Shown: positions 20,911 through 30,686 of the stretch, piece by piece
How the letters are laid out: each line of letters starts with the position of its first letter
Numbering within the stretch: position 1 is the first letter of the stretch
NCBI RefSeq assembly: GCF_018613895.1
Contig: NZ_JAGGPH010000012.1
Span: forward strand, 186,001-250,000
Reading direction: 5' to 3'
DNA: 64,000 nt
DNA from: Curtobacterium sp. ISL-83
GTDB taxonomy: Bacteria > Actinomycetota > Actinomycetes > Actinomycetales > Microbacteriaceae
Program-made: the position numbers and the translations under genes
The notes under the pieces: model-generated
The model's database searches: none
Seen by the model: the letters and a program-made list of their open reading frames with translations, nothing else
What the model was told of the DNA's origin: nothing

Positions 20911-21390
20911 TCAGTCGGCGGGGCGGTCGTCCCCGGACACCCGGTCGTCGCCCGGCAACCGGACCCCGATCGGCACGCGCGCCTTCGCCACGGCCACCAC
21001 GTCGATCACCAGCGAACCGACGACACCGACGATGATCACGATCGCGAGCACCGGGAAGTCGACCCACTCGCGGTTGCGGAGCAGCACGAGCACGACGATG
21101 AACAGGATGAACTTGAGCACCCACGTGCCCATCACGATCCCGAAGAACGCACCCGACAGCATCTGCCCGCCCGACGCCCGGAGTGCGACGAGCACCGAGA
21201 GCGCCGTCAGGCCGAGGAACACGACGCTGAGGACCGCTCCGAGCAGGCCACCGGCGAGCCCCGGTGTGCCGGCGACGAGGAGCCCGACGACTCCCCCGAC
21301 CACGGCGAGTCCGACCGCGAGCAGAGCCGCCCAGACGAGGATCCGGCGGAACACCGGACGGACGTGGTCGAGGGCGTTCGGTGCGGTCAC
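20911..21390 (-). CDS. AtpI-like four-helix membrane protein
   Basis: 159 residues, with the GTG overlapping the wecA TGA. Four hydrophobic helices (about residues 17-37, 41-65, 75-100 and 108-130) are followed by an acidic/basic tail ending DDRVSGDDRPAD. Position between wecA and atpB matches Rv1303 in M. tuberculosis and the AtpI/Uncl-type assembly factors that help c-ring assembly. Sequence similarity is weak, so the role is inferred from context. Confidence 0.75.
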   Translation of the reverse strand: MTAPNALDHVRPVFRRILVWAALLAVGLAVVGGVVGLLVAGTPGLAGGLLGAVLSVVFLGLTALSVLVALRASGGQMLSGAFFGIVMGTWVLKFILFIVVLVLLRNREWVDFPVLAIVIIVGVVGSLVIDVVAVAKARVPIGVRLPGDDRVSGDDRPAD

Positions 21391-22613
21391 GTGGTGTCTC
21401 CAGAGATGGTGCGGTCGTTGGCGGCCCGGTCGAGCGGGTCCAGGCCGGCGTCCACCACGGCGGCGGAACGGTTCGCGGTCTGGGCGGCGATCTCGGCGCG
21501 CTTGCGCCCGAGCGGGGCGAAGGTCGTCACGGCGCAGATCGTGAACCCGACGGCGACGAAGGCGACGACCCAGTACCAGTCGACGAACAGGAAGAGCAGA
21601 CAGCCGATCGCGACGGTGGCCGTCCAGGCGTAGAAGATCAGCACGGCGTGGAAGTGCGAGTGCCCCATGTCGAGGAGCCGGTGGTGCAGGTGCTTCCGGT
21701 CGGCGGAGAACGGCGACTTCCCGGCGCTCAGACGCCGCGTGACGGCGAGACCGAAGTCGAGGATCGGCACGATCAGGATCGCGAACGGCAGCAGGATCGG
21801 GATGAACGCCGGCAGCAGCGCCTGCCGGGTCTGCACGGCAGCGGGGTCGATGTTGCCCGTGACCGACACCGCGCTGGTGGCCATCAGGAAGCCGACCAGC
21901 AGCGCACCGGCGTCGCCCATGAACAGCTTCGCCGGGTGCCAGTTGAGGATCAGGAACCCGAAGCAGGCCCCGACGAGCACGGCCGTCAGGAGCGAGGGCA
22001 GGTTGAAGAAGAACTCCGTCTGCACGACCACGCGGTTGATGAAGAACGTGTACAGGAAGAAGACCCCGCCAGCGATGATCGCGACCCCGGCGACCAGGCC
22101 GTCGAGTCCGTCGATGAAGTTCACCGCGTTCATCACCAGGACCACCGCGAGCACGGTGAAGATCAGGCTCATGTAGGACGAGCCGACGCCGAGCGTGTTG
22201 CCGATCGGCAGCGAGACGATCGCCACGCCCTGCCACGCCAGGATGCCCGCGGCGATGATCTGCCCGGCGAGCTTCGTCATCCAGTCCAGGTCCCAGATGT
22301 CGTCGGCCACGCCGATCACGACGATGATCGTCGCCCCGCCCAGGACCGCGAGCACGCGACCCGGCTCGGCGAACACCAGGCGGAAGTAGTCGGTCCCCGC
22401 GATGGACGGGAAGAGGAACCAGGCCGCGAGGAGCGACGCGATGATGCCGAGGTACATCGCGATGCCTCCGAGCCGCGGCGTCGGACGCCGGTGCACGTCG
22501 CGCTCGCGGACCTTCGGGTACCAGCCGTACCTCAGGCCGGCCTTCCACAGGATCCAGCTGAAGCAGAAGCTCACGACCGCGCTGATCGCCCCCGCGAGCA
22601 GGTAGTACTTCAT
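21387..22613 (-). CDS. wecA: Undecaprenyl-phosphate N-acetylglucosaminyl 1-phosphate transferase (WecA/TagO/MraY family)
   Basis: 408 residues with about ten or eleven membrane helices. Signatures: RRPTPRLGG near residue 40, the catalytic aspartate pair in VADDIWDLDW, NAVNFIDGLDGL, and LFMGDAGALLVGF, followed by the HxH loop KHLHHRLLDMGHSH. It transfers a sugar-1-phosphate from a UDP-sugar to the undecaprenyl carrier, the first step of secondary wall polymer or teichoic/arabinogalactan-type glycan assembly. ATGA overlap with sua5 upstream and GTGA with the atpI-like gene. Corresponds to rfe (Rv1302) in the conserved actinobacterial order. Confidence 0.93.
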   Translation of the reverse strand: MKYYLLAGAISAVVSFCFSWILWKAGLRYGWYPKVRERDVHRRPTPRLGGIAMYLGIIASLLAAWFLFPSIAGTDYFRLVFAEPGRVLAVLGGATIIVVIGVADDIWDLDWMTKLAGQIIAAGILAWQGVAIVSLPIGNTLGVGSSYMSLIFTVLAVVLVMNAVNFIDGLDGLVAGVAIIAGGVFFLYTFFINRVVVQTEFFFNLPSLLTAVLVGACFGFLILNWHPAKLFMGDAGALLVGFLMATSAVSVTGNIDPAAVQTRQALLPAFIPILLPFAILIVPILDFGLAVTRRLSAGKSPFSADRKHLHHRLLDMGHSHFHAVLIFYAWTATVAIGCLLFLFVDWYWVVAFVAVGFTICAVTTFAPLGRKRAEIAAQTANRSAAVVDAGLDPLDRAANDRTISGDTT

Positions 22614-23284
22614 CCGACGAGGTCGGCTCCGACGACCCGGACGATGTCCTCGTCGGGGATGACACCGTGCCGGACGATGGTGAGCTTGCCACCCGTCGAG
22701 AGTCCGGTGGCGTCCACGATCGTCGAGCCGGTGGAGGCGGCGAAGCCCTCGTGCGCGGGGAGCGGGCCGCCGTCGAGGTACACGGTGACGCTGTCACCGA
22801 GCATCGCCTCCGCCTGGTCGACGTCCATCGCGGCCGGGTCACCCGTGGAGTTCGCGGAGGACACCGCGAGCGGGCCCACCTCCTGCAGGAGTTCCAGCGC
22901 GATGCGCGAGTCCGGCATGCGGAGGGCGACGGTGCCCCGCGTCTCGCCGAGGTCCCAGTCCAGGGACGGCTGGGCCCGCAGGATCACGGTCAGGCCGCCG
23001 GGCCAGAACTCGTCGACGAGGTCGCGCACCTGCTGCGGGATGTCGCTCGCGAGCGCCTCGAGCGTTGGCGGGCCCGGGATGAGCACCGGCGGGGGCGACT
23101 GCCGGGTCCGCCCCTTCGCGTCGAGCAACCGCTGCACGGCGGTCGCGCTGAAGGCGTCCGCGGCGAGGCCGTAGACGGTGTCGGTGGGGACGACGACGAG
23201 CTCTCCGCGTCCGAGTGCGGCGCGCGCGAGCCGCATCCCGGTCAGGAGCCCGTCGGAGTCGGTGCAGTCGTATCGGGATGCCAT
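22610..23284 (-). CDS. L-threonylcarbamoyladenylate synthase (Sua5/YrdC/YwlC)
   Basis: 224 residues. The YrdC fold is shown by VVPTDTVYGLAADAFS, KGRTRQSPPPVL, WPGGLTVIL, VALRMPDS and AVSSANSTGDPAA. It makes threonylcarbamoyl-AMP from threonine, bicarbonate and ATP for the t6A37 modification of ANN-decoding tRNAs. It is the short type without the C-terminal Sua5 domain. ATGA overlap with wecA. Its start lies only 25 bases from the start of the divergent HAD gene, and a TATCAT hexamer nine bases before the ATG may be its -10 element. Confidence 0.94.
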   Translation of the reverse strand: MASRYDCTDSDGLLTGMRLARAALGRGELVVVPTDTVYGLAADAFSATAVQRLLDAKGRTRQSPPPVLIPGPPTLEALASDIPQQVRDLVDEFWPGGLTVILRAQPSLDWDLGETRGTVALRMPDSRIALELLQEVGPLAVSSANSTGDPAAMDVDQAEAMLGDSVTVYLDGGPLPAHEGFAASTGSTIVDATGLSTGGKLTIVRHGVIPDEDIVRVVGADLVG

Positions 23285-23309
23285 GACTCGACGATGATAG
23301 TGCGCGACA

Positions 23310-23975
23310 ATGGGTGACATCGTGAACGAGACCCCTGCGCCCCGCCTCCTGTTCCTCTTCGACATGGACGAGGTCCTGGTCCGGTACGACTGGCGGGTGC
23401 GCATGGCCGCCCTGTCCGAGTACACCGGGCACGAGTTCGCGGAGCTCCGCCGTCGCTGGTGGGACTGCGGGAACGAGGAGCGTGCCGAAGCCGGACACTT
23501 CGCCGACGGAGACGCGTACCTGGCCGCCTTCGAGGAGGCCATGGGGTGCGAGGTCCGGGAGACCGACTGGGCGCGGTTCCGCGGGGCGGCGATGACCGAG
23601 CTGCCCGACCGGATCGACGCCGTCCGGATCGCGAGCGCCCACGGCCGCGTCGGGTTGCTGACGAACAACGGCCCGCTCGCCGGCCGCTGGATCCGGCACT
23701 GGGCGCCGTCCCTGCCGGAGGTCTTCGGTGACCACCTGGACACCACGAGCAACTTCGGGGCGCGGAAGCCGGACCCCGAGGTCTACCGGCGGGCACTCGC
23801 GCACCACGGGGTGCCGGCCGAACGCACCTTCTTCGCCGACGACATGCCGGTCAACGTCGAGAGCGCCCGCAGTGTGGGCATCCACGCCGTGCTCGTCGAG
23901 GAGGACACGGACCTGCGGCAGGCCGTCCGGGCGTTCGTCGCCGAACAGGAACAGCTGGCCTCGCTGGTCGGGTAG
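23310..23975 (+). CDS. HAD-superfamily hydrolase (IA type)
   Basis: 221 residues. Motif I is LFDMDEVLV (nucleophile Asp and acid Asp), motif II is GLLTNNGP, the motif III Lys is in FGARKPDPEVY, and motif IV is TFFADDMPVNVE. The cap sits between motifs I and II. Likely a small-molecule phosphatase; the substrate cannot be told. It is the only plus-strand gene interrupting the minus-strand housekeeping block between sua5 and prmC, so it looks like a lineage-specific insertion. ATG 23310 has no Shine-Dalgarno, but GATAGT eight bases upstream suggests a leaderless message; GTG 23322 is an alternative. Confidence 0.88.
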   Translation: MGDIVNETPAPRLLFLFDMDEVLVRYDWRVRMAALSEYTGHEFAELRRRWWDCGNEERAEAGHFADGDAYLAAFEEAMGCEVRETDWARFRGAAMTELPDRIDAVRIASAHGRVGLLTNNGPLAGRWIRHWAPSLPEVFGDHLDTTSNFGARKPDPEVYRRALAHHGVPAERTFFADDMPVNVESARSVGIHAVLVEEDTDLRQAVRAFVAEQEQLASLVG

Positions 23976-23983
23976 CAGCGGAG

Positions 23984-24008
23984 GGGAGGCGCGGCTCGCG
24001 CCCGCCTC
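23984..24008. terminator. Possible convergent terminator hairpin
   Basis: A GAGGCG...CGCCTC-like imperfect stem lies between the stops of the convergent HAD and prmC genes and includes the recurrent GGGAGGCGCGG core. The stem has one mismatch and there is no U-tract. Confidence 0.35.
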
Positions 24009-24879
24009 AGCGGGTCGCGGTGGTCGTGCGGTCGCGCCCGGTGAGGTCCACGTGCGTCTCCGGCGACCGGAACCCCCGCCGTGCGAGCACGTCGCGGACA
24101 CCGACGCCCTGCGGTTCGGCGTGCTCGACGACCAGGAGCCCTCCGGGGACCAGGAGCCTCCAGGCAGTCTCGGCCAACGCCCGGACCGCGTCGAGCCCGT
24201 CGGGGCCGCCGTAGAGCGCCATCGCCGGGTCGTGGTCGCGGACCTCGGGATCGATCGGGACGGCGTCGTCGGGCACGTACGGCGGGTTCGACACGACGAC
24301 CGACACCGTGCCGTCGAGTTCCGGCAGGGCATCCGTGAGGTCGCCCTCGACGAGCCGGACCGTGCCGCCGTGGGCGTCGACGTTCCGCCGGGTCCACGGC
24401 AGGGCCTCGGGTGAGCGCTCCACGGCGTAGACGAGGGCGTTCGGCACCTCGGTGTCCATGGCGATGGCGATCGCACCGCTGCCCGAACCGAGGTCCACCG
24501 CGATGGGCTCCGGCACCGCGGTCGCCCGCAGGGCGTCGATGCCGAACTGCACGACGCCCTCGGTCTCCGGACGCGGGACGAACACGCCCGGTCCGACCGC
24601 CAGGGTCAGCGCGCGGAAGTACGCCTCACCCGTGATGTGCTGCAGCGGTTCCCGGGTCACGCGTCGGGCGACGGCGTGCCGGAAGCGCTCGACGTGCTCC
24701 GCGGCGATCGCCCCGCCCGTGAGGGCCCGCGCCTGCACCGCGCCGCGCGAGGTGTCCGTCGCCCACGCGAGCAGCAGCTCGGCGTCGACCTGCGGGCCGA
24801 CGACCCCGGCAGCGCCGAGCGCCGCGGCCGCCTCGGTGAGGAGGCGATCCGCGGCGAACGTGACGGGTGTGTCGGACAG
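24007..24879 (-). CDS. prmC: Peptide chain release factor N5-glutamine methyltransferase, apparent CTG start
   Basis: 290 residues if initiated at CTG 24879 (LSDTPVTFAADRLL), which has GGAGG eight bases upstream, directly after the prfA stop. The first ATG/GTG/TTG in frame is GTG 24738, which would delete the conserved helical N-domain (LLTEAAAAL ... VDAELLLAWA), so CTG is favoured. The SAM-binding motif VDLGSGSGAIAIAM and the catalytic NPPY (VVSNPPYVPDD) are present. It methylates the glutamine of the GGQ motif in RF1/RF2. prfA is immediately upstream, as in most bacteria. Confidence 0.92.
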   Translation of the reverse strand: MSDTPVTFAADRLLTEAAAALGAAGVVGPQVDAELLLAWATDTSRGAVQARALTGGAIAAEHVERFRHAVARRVTREPLQHITGEAYFRALTLAVGPGVFVPRPETEGVVQFGIDALRATAVPEPIAVDLGSGSGAIAIAMDTEVPNALVYAVERSPEALPWTRRNVDAHGGTVRLVEGDLTDALPELDGTVSVVVSNPPYVPDDAVPIDPEVRDHDPAMALYGGPDGLDAVRALAETAWRLLVPGGLLVVEHAEPQGVGVRDVLARRGFRSPETHVDLTGRDRTTTATR

Positions 24880-24896
24880 GGGCCGTGCCTCCAGGA

Positions 24897-25979
24897 TCAG
24901 GCGTCCTGGTCGCCGATGGCGGCCAGCCGTGCCTCTTCGTCCGCCTGGATGGCGGACTGGATGACGGGCTCGAGTGCCCCGTTCATCACGCGGTCCAGGT
25001 CGTACGCCTTGTACCCGGTGCGGTGGTCCGCGATGCGGTTCTCCGGGAAGTTGTACGTGCGGATGCGCTCCGAACGGTCCATGCCACGGATCTGCGACTT
25101 GCGCGCGTCCGAGGCGATGGCGTCGAGTTCCTCCTGCTGCCGGGCGAGGATGCGGGCGCGCAGGACACGCATGCCGGCCTCACGGTTCTGCAGCTGGGAC
25201 TTCTCGTTCTGCATCGCCACCGTGATGCCCGTGGGCAGGTGGGTGATGCGGACCGCGGAGTCCGTCGTGTTGACGGACTGTCCGCCGGGGCCGGAGGACC
25301 GGTACACGTCGATCTTCAGGTCGTTCTGGTTGATTTGGACCTCTTCGGGCTCGTCGACCTCGGGGAACACGAGCACCCCGGTGGTCGACGTGTGGATCCG
25401 CCCCTGCGACTCGGTCGCCGGCACCCGCTGCACGCGGTGCACCCCGCCCTCGTACTTGAGGTGCGCCCACACGCCCTGGGACGGGTCGGTCGCGTTCGAC
25501 TTGATCGCGACCTGGACGTCCTTGAACCCACCGAGGTCGGACTCGGTGCGTTCGAGGAGTTCGACCTTCCAGCCCTTCGTCTCGGCGTAGTGCGAGTACA
25601 TGCGCAGGAGGTCGGCCGCGAACAGCGCCGATTCCTCGCCGCCCTCGCCGCCCTTGATCTCCATGATGACGTCACGGCCGTCGTCGGGGTCACGCGGGAT
25701 GAGCAGTCGGCGGAGGCGCTCCTGGCGCTCTGCCAACTGCTCCTCGAGCGACGGGACCTCGGCCGCGAAGGCCTCGTCGTCGCGCGCGAGTTCCCGGGCG
25801 GCGGCGAGGTCGTCCCCCGCCGCCGTCCAGGCGTCGTACGCCGCACGGATCCTGTTGAGCTCGGCGTACCGCCGGTTCACCTTCTTGGCCCGGGCTGCAT
25901 CGGCGTGGAGCGCGGGGTCCGACAGCTGGTGCGTCAGGTCCTCGTGTTCCGCCAGCAGCCCTGCCACCGACTCGAACAC
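24897..25979 (-). CDS. prfA: Peptide chain release factor 1
   Basis: 360 residues, GTG start ([12 protein letters not shown]). The GGQ motif is [16 protein letters not shown] at about residue 233, and an anticodon-like PxT region is present. It terminates translation at UAA/UAG. Only three bases separate it from the rho stop: rpmE (L31), which lies between rho and prfA in mycobacteria, is missing here. Confidence 0.97.
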   Translation of the reverse strand: MFESVAGLLAEHEDLTHQLSDPALHADAARAKKVNRRYAELNRIRAAYDAWTAAGDDLAAARELARDDEAFAAEVPSLEEQLAERQERLRRLLIPRDPDDGRDVIMEIKGGEGGEESALFAADLLRMYSHYAETKGWKVELLERTESDLGGFKDVQVAIKSNATDPSQGVWAHLKYEGGVHRVQRVPATESQGRIHTSTTGVLVFPEVDEPEEVQINQNDLKIDVYRSSGPGGQSVNTTDSAVRITHLPTGITVAMQNEKSQLQNREAGMRVLRARILARQQEELDAIASDARKSQIRGMDRSERIRTYNFPENRIADHRTGYKAYDLDRVMNGALEPVIQSAIQADEEARLAAIGDQDA

Positions 25980-25982
25980 GCG

Positions 25983-28415
25983 TTACTCCTGGTGGCCGCT
26001 GTGCTGGCCGCCGGTCGTCGGGACCGACTTCTGCACCTGGACCAGGAACTCGACGTTCGACTGCGTCTCCTTGAGGTTCCGGAGCACGATCTCCAGCGCC
26101 TGCTGCGGGTCGAGCCCGGCGAGGGCACGACGGAGGCGCCACGTGATCTTGACCTCGTCGGCGGAGAGCAGCTGCTCCTCGCGACGCGTGCCGGACGCGT
26201 TGACGTCCACCGCCGGGAAGATCCGCTTGTCGGCCAGGTGACGGTTGAGGCGGAGCTCCATGTTGCCGGTGCCCTTGAACTCCTCGAAGATCACCTCGTC
26301 CATCTTCGAGCCGGTCTCGACGAGCGCGGTCGCGAGGATGGTCAGCGAGCCGCCGTCCTCGATGTTGCGCGCCGCACCGAAGAAGCGCTTCGGCGGGTAC
26401 AGCGCCGCGGAGTCCACGCCACCCGACAGCACGCGGCCCGAGGGCGGCGTCGACAGGTTGTAGGCACGGCCCAGGCGGGTGATCGAGTCGAGCAGCAGGA
26501 CCACGTCGTGGCCGAGCTCGACCAGGCGCTTCGCACGCTCGATGGCGAGTTCCGCGACCGTGGTGTGGTCCTCGGCGGGACGGTCGAAGGTCGAGGCGAT
26601 GACCTCGCCCTTCACCGTGCGCTGCATGTCGGTGACCTCTTCGGGCCGCTCGTCCACCAGGACGACCATCAGGTGCGCCTCGGGGTTGTTCTTCGCGACC
26701 GCGTTGGCGATGGCCTGGAGCACGACGGTCTTGCCGGCCTTCGGCGGGGAGACGATGAGGCCGCGCTGGCCCTTCCCGATCGGCGACACGAGGTCGATGA
26801 TGCGGGTCGAGAGCTTGCCCGGCTCGGTCTCGAGGCGGAGGCGCTCGTTCGGGTACAGCGGCGTCAGGTCGGCGAAGTCCACGCGAGCGCCGGCCTCGTC
26901 CGGGGTCTGCCCGTTCACGGAGTCGACCTTCACGAGCGCGTTGTACTTCTGGCGGCTCTGCTGCTCGCCGCCCTGCGGCTGCTTGATCGCGCCGACGACC
27001 GCGTCGCCCTTGCGCAGGTGGTACTTCTTCACCTGGCCGAGCGAGACGTACACGTCGTTCGGGCCCGGCAGGTAGCCGGTCGTCCGCACGAAGGCGTAGT
27101 TGTCGAGGACGTCGAGGATCCCGGCGATGGGGATGAGGACGTCGTCCTCGGTGACCTCGGGCTCGAAGTCGTCGTTCTGGCCGCCACGGCCGCGCTTGCG
27201 GTCACGCTGGCGGCGGCTGCGGCCACCCTCGAGCTCGTCCGCGGCCTGCTGCTTCTGCTGCTGCTGGGCGTGCTGGGCCTGCTGCTTGCCCTGGCCGTTC
27301 AGCTGCTTCGCGTCGGTGCGGTCGTCCTGCCGGGTCTCGGCCTGACGGTCGTTCTGGCTGGCCTGGCGGTCGTTCTGGCTGGCCTGGCGGTCGTTCTGGC
27401 GGTCGTTCTGCTTCGGCTCGCTCGCGGCGGCGTCCTGCTTGGGAGCGCCCTGGCCGTTCTGGGCCTGCTGACCGTTCTCGGCCTGCTGCCCGTTCTGACC
27501 GCGGCCGTTCTGGGCCTGCTGGCCGTTCTGGGCCTGCTGACCGTTCTGGCCCTGCTCGGCGTCGCCGTTCTCACCGTTCTGTCCGCGGCCACGACCGCGA
27601 CCACGGCTGCGGCGGCCGCGACGCGACCCGGCCTCGCCCTGCTGGTCGCCGTTGTCGGAGTCGCCACCCTGCTCGGAGCCCTGCTCCTGGGAGTCGGCCA
27701 CGTCCTCCTGGCCGGCCGACGCGGACCGCGCGGTCTGGTCGTCCTGCTGGTCGTCGCGCTGGTCGGCCTGGGCCGGCGCAGCCTGCTGGGCGCCGCGACC
27801 ACGGCCACGGCGCTGGCCGCCCTGCGTCGGGGCGTCCTGCGCGGCGGCTTCCTGGGCGGCGGCTTCCTGGGCGTCCTTCTGCGCGCGCACCTGGTCGAGA
27901 CCGGCGAGCAGGTCCTCGGTGCCGGTGTGTCCGTGGTTCGTGTGCTCGGCGGCCGAGGTCGGCGCGGCGTTCACGGTGCCACCCGAGGAGGCGCGGCGCG
28001 AACGGCGGGCGCGCGACGGTGCGGTCGGCTCGGCGTCGGCGGGAGCATCGGCCGAGGCGTCGACCGGGGTGGTCGACGGGGCGACGGCGGGCACGATGAG
28101 GACGTCGTCGGTGGTGGTGGCCGGCTCGGGGAGCGTCGGCTGCGCGGCGGCGGGCGCGGCGACCGGCTCGGCGACGGGCTCAGCGGCAGTGGAGGCGGCG
28201 GCCGGCTCCGTGGAGGCGGCCGGCGCGGTGGAGGCGGTCGGCTCGGCCGCACCGGCGGGACGCTTGTCCTCGATGGAGGCGATCAGGTCGCCCTTGCGGA
28301 GCTTGGAGAGGCCGGTGATGCCCAGGGAGGAAGCGATGCGCTGGAGCTCCGGGAGACGGAGGGCGCGCAGGTCGCTGGGGATCTCCACCGGCGTGGAGTC
28401 GTTGACGTTGGTCAA
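25983..28415 (-). CDS. rho: Transcription termination factor Rho with a long disordered N-terminal insert
   Basis: 810 residues, TTG start with AAAGGA eight bases upstream. Residues 1-55 are the Rho N-terminal helix domain ([18 protein letters not shown]). Residues about 55-413 are a low-complexity insert: an Ala/Pro/Glu/Thr part, then alternating Arg/Gly-rich blocks ([14 protein letters not shown]) and Gln/Asn-rich tandem repeats (NGQQAQ, QNDRQAS). The RNA-binding cold-shock-like domain ([31 protein letters not shown]) and the ATPase core (P-loop [11 protein letters not shown]-loop/R-loop conserved) follow. E. coli Rho has 419 residues. Inserts here are known in actinobacteria and widen RNA binding; this one is unusually Q/N-rich. 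Confidence 0.97.
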   Translation of the reverse strand: MTNVNDSTPVEIPSDLRALRLPELQRIASSLGITGLSKLRKGDLIASIEDKRPAGAAEPTASTAPAASTEPAAASTAAEPVAEPVAAPAAAQPTLPEPATTTDDVLIVPAVAPSTTPVDASADAPADAEPTAPSRARRSRRASSGGTVNAAPTSAAEHTNHGHTGTEDLLAGLDQVRAQKDAQEAAAQEAAAQDAPTQGGQRRGRGRGAQQAAPAQADQRDDQQDDQTARSASAGQEDVADSQEQGSEQGGDSDNGDQQGEAGSRRGRRSRGRGRGRGQNGENGDAEQGQNGQQAQNGQQAQNGRGQNGQQAENGQQAQNGQGAPKQDAAASEPKQNDRQNDRQASQNDRQASQNDRQAETRQDDRTDAKQLNGQGKQQAQHAQQQQKQQAADELEGGRSRRQRDRKRGRGGQNDDFEPEVTEDDVLIPIAGILDVLDNYAFVRTTGYLPGPNDVYVSLGQVKKYHLRKGDAVVGAIKQPQGGEQQSRQKYNALVKVDSVNGQTPDEAGARVDFADLTPLYPNERLRLETEPGKLSTRIIDLVSPIGKGQRGLIVSPPKAGKTVVLQAIANAVAKNNPEAHLMVVLVDERPEEVTDMQRTVKGEVIASTFDRPAEDHTTVAELAIERAKRLVELGHDVVLLLDSITRLGRAYNLSTPPSGRVLSGGVDSAALYPPKRFFGAARNIEDGGSLTILATALVETGSKMDEVIFEEFKGTGNMELRLNRHLADKRIFPAVDVNASGTRREEQLLSADEVKITWRLRRALAGLDPQQALEIVLRNLKETQSNVEFLVQVQKSVPTTGGQHSGHQE
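27339..27412 (-). repeat. 21-base tandem repeat in rho encoding QNDRQAS
   Basis: About three and a half copies of a 21-base unit encode the heptad QNDRQAS within the disordered insert. In frame, so copy number changes would not break the gene. Confidence 0.8.
27448..27558 (-). repeat. 18-base tandem repeat in rho encoding NGQQAQ
   Basis: About six degenerate copies of an 18-base unit encode [17 protein letters not shown] hexads in the rho insert. Likely site of length variation between strains. Confidence 0.8.
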
Positions 28416-28572
28416 GGTGGGTGTTCCTTTCGAACCGCAGAACGCGGAGATTTTCGCACCGTCCCGGACGCGTGGTGATGCGTCGACCGCCGTTCAGACG
28501 ACGGTCCCGGGATGGGTGATCAGGAAGAGAAGTGCCCCCGCGCACCGGACCCTGCGTGGCGAGGAACGTTCC
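28416..28572 (-). promoter_or_regulatory. rho leader with two inverted repeats
   Basis: The 157-base gap between thrB and rho holds a perfect 14-base palindrome, GAGGAACGTTCCTC (28561-28574), overlapping the thrB stop, and an 8-base-pair hairpin with one G-U pair and a six-base loop (28485-28506). Since rho is upstream of thrB on this strand, the gap is downstream of thrB's neighbour only in map terms: transcription of rho starts from the thrB side of this gap. rho leaders are commonly sites of autoregulation. Confidence 0.4.
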
Positions 28573-29571
28573 TCACGCTGACGCGGGTTCGGCTTCGAGC
28601 GCCGAGTGCGGCACCACTGTAGCACCACCCAGATCGACGGCCAGCATGAGCGGCCGCCAGTCGGATTCCGCGTGTCGGGCCACCAGGTCAGCTGCGGTCA
28701 ACCGCTGCGCGGGGTCGCTGCCGAGGACCAGGAGGCTCGGTCCGGCACCCGAGACGACCGCCGCCAGACCCTCCTGCCGCAGCAGGGCGATCAACGCGTG
28801 GGTCTCCGGCATCGCGCTCGCCCGGTACGACTGGTGCAGCCGGTCCTCGGTCGCCGCGAGCAACAGCTCGGGGCTCTGGATGAGCGCCGCGACGAGCAGT
28901 GCGGACCGGGACACGTTGAACGCGGCGTCGGCGTGCGGGACGCTCGCCGGCTGGAGCGAGCGGGCGAGTTTCGTGGAGAGCGTCGACGTGGGCACGAAGA
29001 CGACCGGCGCGACGCCGCGGTGCACGAGCAGGCGCTTGTGCGCCGGCCCCTCCGGCGTCATCCACGCGATGGTGAGACCGCCGAACAACGCCGGCGCGAC
29101 GTTGTCCGGGTGCCCCTCCATCTCGGTCGCGAGCGCGAGGAGCGTCGCGGCGTCGAGGTCGACCACGCCCTCGAGCAACCCGCGGGCCGCCATCAGGCCG
29201 GCGACGATCGCGGCGGCCGACGACCCCATGCCGCGGCCGTGCGGGATCGCGTTGACGGCGTGCAGGTCGAGACCCGGCTGCACCACACCGGCGTGCTCGA
29301 GTCCGCGCCGGACCGCCTGCACGACGAGGTTCGTGTCGTCCGTGGCGACCTCGCCGGCACCGACCCCCTCGACGGTCACCGTCGCACCGGGCTCCGGCCG
29401 GACGCGCACGACCACTTCGTCGTACAGGGAGAGCGCGAGGCCGAGGGAGTCGAAGCCCGGGCCGAGGTTGGCCGACGTCGCCGGCACGCGGACGCGGACC
29501 GCCCGTCCGGCCGGTACAGCGATGCGCGCGGTCGCGCCCTCCCCCGGTCCTGACGAGCGGCCCTCGCTCAC
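28573..29571 (-). CDS. thrB: Homoserine kinase
   Basis: 332 residues, with the GTG overlapping the thrC stop (GTGA). A GHMP kinase: [21 protein letters not shown] at the N-terminus and the ATP loop [17 protein letters not shown]. It phosphorylates homoserine for threonine synthesis. Coupled to thrC. Confidence 0.96.
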   Translation of the reverse strand: MSEGRSSGPGEGATARIAVPAGRAVRVRVPATSANLGPGFDSLGLALSLYDEVVVRVRPEPGATVTVEGVGAGEVATDDTNLVVQAVRRGLEHAGVVQPGLDLHAVNAIPHGRGMGSSAAAIVAGLMAARGLLEGVVDLDAATLLALATEMEGHPDNVAPALFGGLTIAWMTPEGPAHKRLLVHRGVAPVVFVPTSTLSTKLARSLQPASVPHADAAFNVSRSALLVAALIQSPELLLAATEDRLHQSYRASAMPETHALIALLRQEGLAAVVSGAGPSLLVLGSDPAQRLTAADLVARHAESDWRPLMLAVDLGGATVVPHSALEAEPASA

Positions 29572-30647
29572 GCGGCGCCGACCAGTCCGAGCACGTCGGC
29601 GATCGACTTCGTGTCGACCGGGACGCTCGTCGGCGTGACCTCGCCGCCGTCCGGCGTGCGGAGCGCCCACTGCGGGTCCTTGAGGCCGTGGCCGGTCACC
29701 GTGATGACGACCTTCGCACCCTTCGGCACGAAGCCGGCGTCCGCACGCTCGAGCAGGCCGGCCACGCCGATCGCCGACGCTGGCTCGACGAACACGCCGA
29801 CCTCGGCGGACAGGATCCGGTGCGCGGCGAGGATCGCCTCGTCGGAGATCGCGCCGAAGTAGCCGTCGGTCTCCTCGCGGGCCTCGAGCGCGAGCTGCCA
29901 CGACGCCGGGTTGCCGATGCGGATGGCCGACGCGATGGTGTCCGGGTGCTTGACGACCTCGCCACGGACGATCGGTGCCGAGCCGGCGGCCTGGAAGCCG
30001 AACATGCGCGGGAGCTTCGAGGAGCGGCCGGCGGCGACGTCCTCGCGGTAGCCGCGGGAGTACGCCGTGTAGTTGCCGGCGTTGCCGACCGGCAGGAAGT
30101 GGAAGTCCGGCGCGTCACCGAGGACGTCGACGACCTCGAACGCGGCGGTCTTCTGGCCCTCGATGCGGTCGTTGTTCACCGAGTTGACGAGGTGCACCGG
30201 GTAGTTCGCGGCGAGGTCGCGCGCGATGTCCAGGCAGTCGTCGAAGTTGCCCTGGACCTGCAGCAGCTGGGCGTCGTGCGCGACGGCCTGGCTGAGCTTG
30301 CCCATCGCGATCTTGCCCTCGGGGACGAGCACCGCGGCCGTGATGCCCGCGTGCGTGGCGTACGCCGCCGCCGAGGCGCTCGTGTTGCCGGTGGACGCGC
30401 AGATGACGGCCTTGGCGCCGTGCTCGACGGCCTTCGAGATCGCCATCGTCATGCCGCGGTCCTTGAAGGAGCCCGTCGGGTTCATGCCCTCGAACTTGAC
30501 GTAGACGTCGGCACCCGTGCGCTCGGAGAGCCGGCGGGCCGGGATCAGGGGCGTCCCGCCCTCGCCGAGCGTGACGATGGTCGTCGCTTCGGTGACGTCG
30601 AGACGGTCGGCGTACTCGCGCAGGACTCCCTGCCACTGGTGGGCCAT
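29568..30647 (-). CDS. thrC: Threonine synthase
   Basis: 359 residues. A fold-type II PLP enzyme with the Schiff-base lysine in [11 protein letters not shown] and [16 protein letters not shown] as the phosphate-binding loop. It converts O-phosphohomoserine to threonine. The short bacterial/archaeal type. Between hom (39 bases) and thrB (4-base overlap). Confidence 0.97.
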   Translation of the reverse strand: MAHQWQGVLREYADRLDVTEATTIVTLGEGGTPLIPARRLSERTGADVYVKFEGMNPTGSFKDRGMTMAISKAVEHGAKAVICASTGNTSASAAAYATHAGITAAVLVPEGKIAMGKLSQAVAHDAQLLQVQGNFDDCLDIARDLAANYPVHLVNSVNNDRIEGQKTAAFEVVDVLGDAPDFHFLPVGNAGNYTAYSRGYREDVAAGRSSKLPRMFGFQAAGSAPIVRGEVVKHPDTIASAIRIGNPASWQLALEAREETDGYFGAISDEAILAAHRILSAEVGVFVEPASAIGVAGLLERADAGFVPKGAKVVITVTGHGLKDPQWALRTPDGGEVTPTSVPVDTKSIADVLGLVGAA

Positions 30648-30686
30648 GAGGCTCTCCTTGTTCGATGTGTTGCAGTCGGGGGTGTC

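Noticed and set aside
27339-27558. Regular short repeats considered as a CRISPR or satellite array
   Set aside because: Units are 18-21 bases without unique spacers, are in frame, and encode peptide repeats of Rho.
24867-28478. A 1203-codon plus-strand open frame opposite prfA and rho, rich in Leu/Val like a membrane protein
   Set aside because: The Leu/Val runs are the reverse reading of Gln/Asn/Ala repeats in rho; prfA and rho are certain on the other strand.
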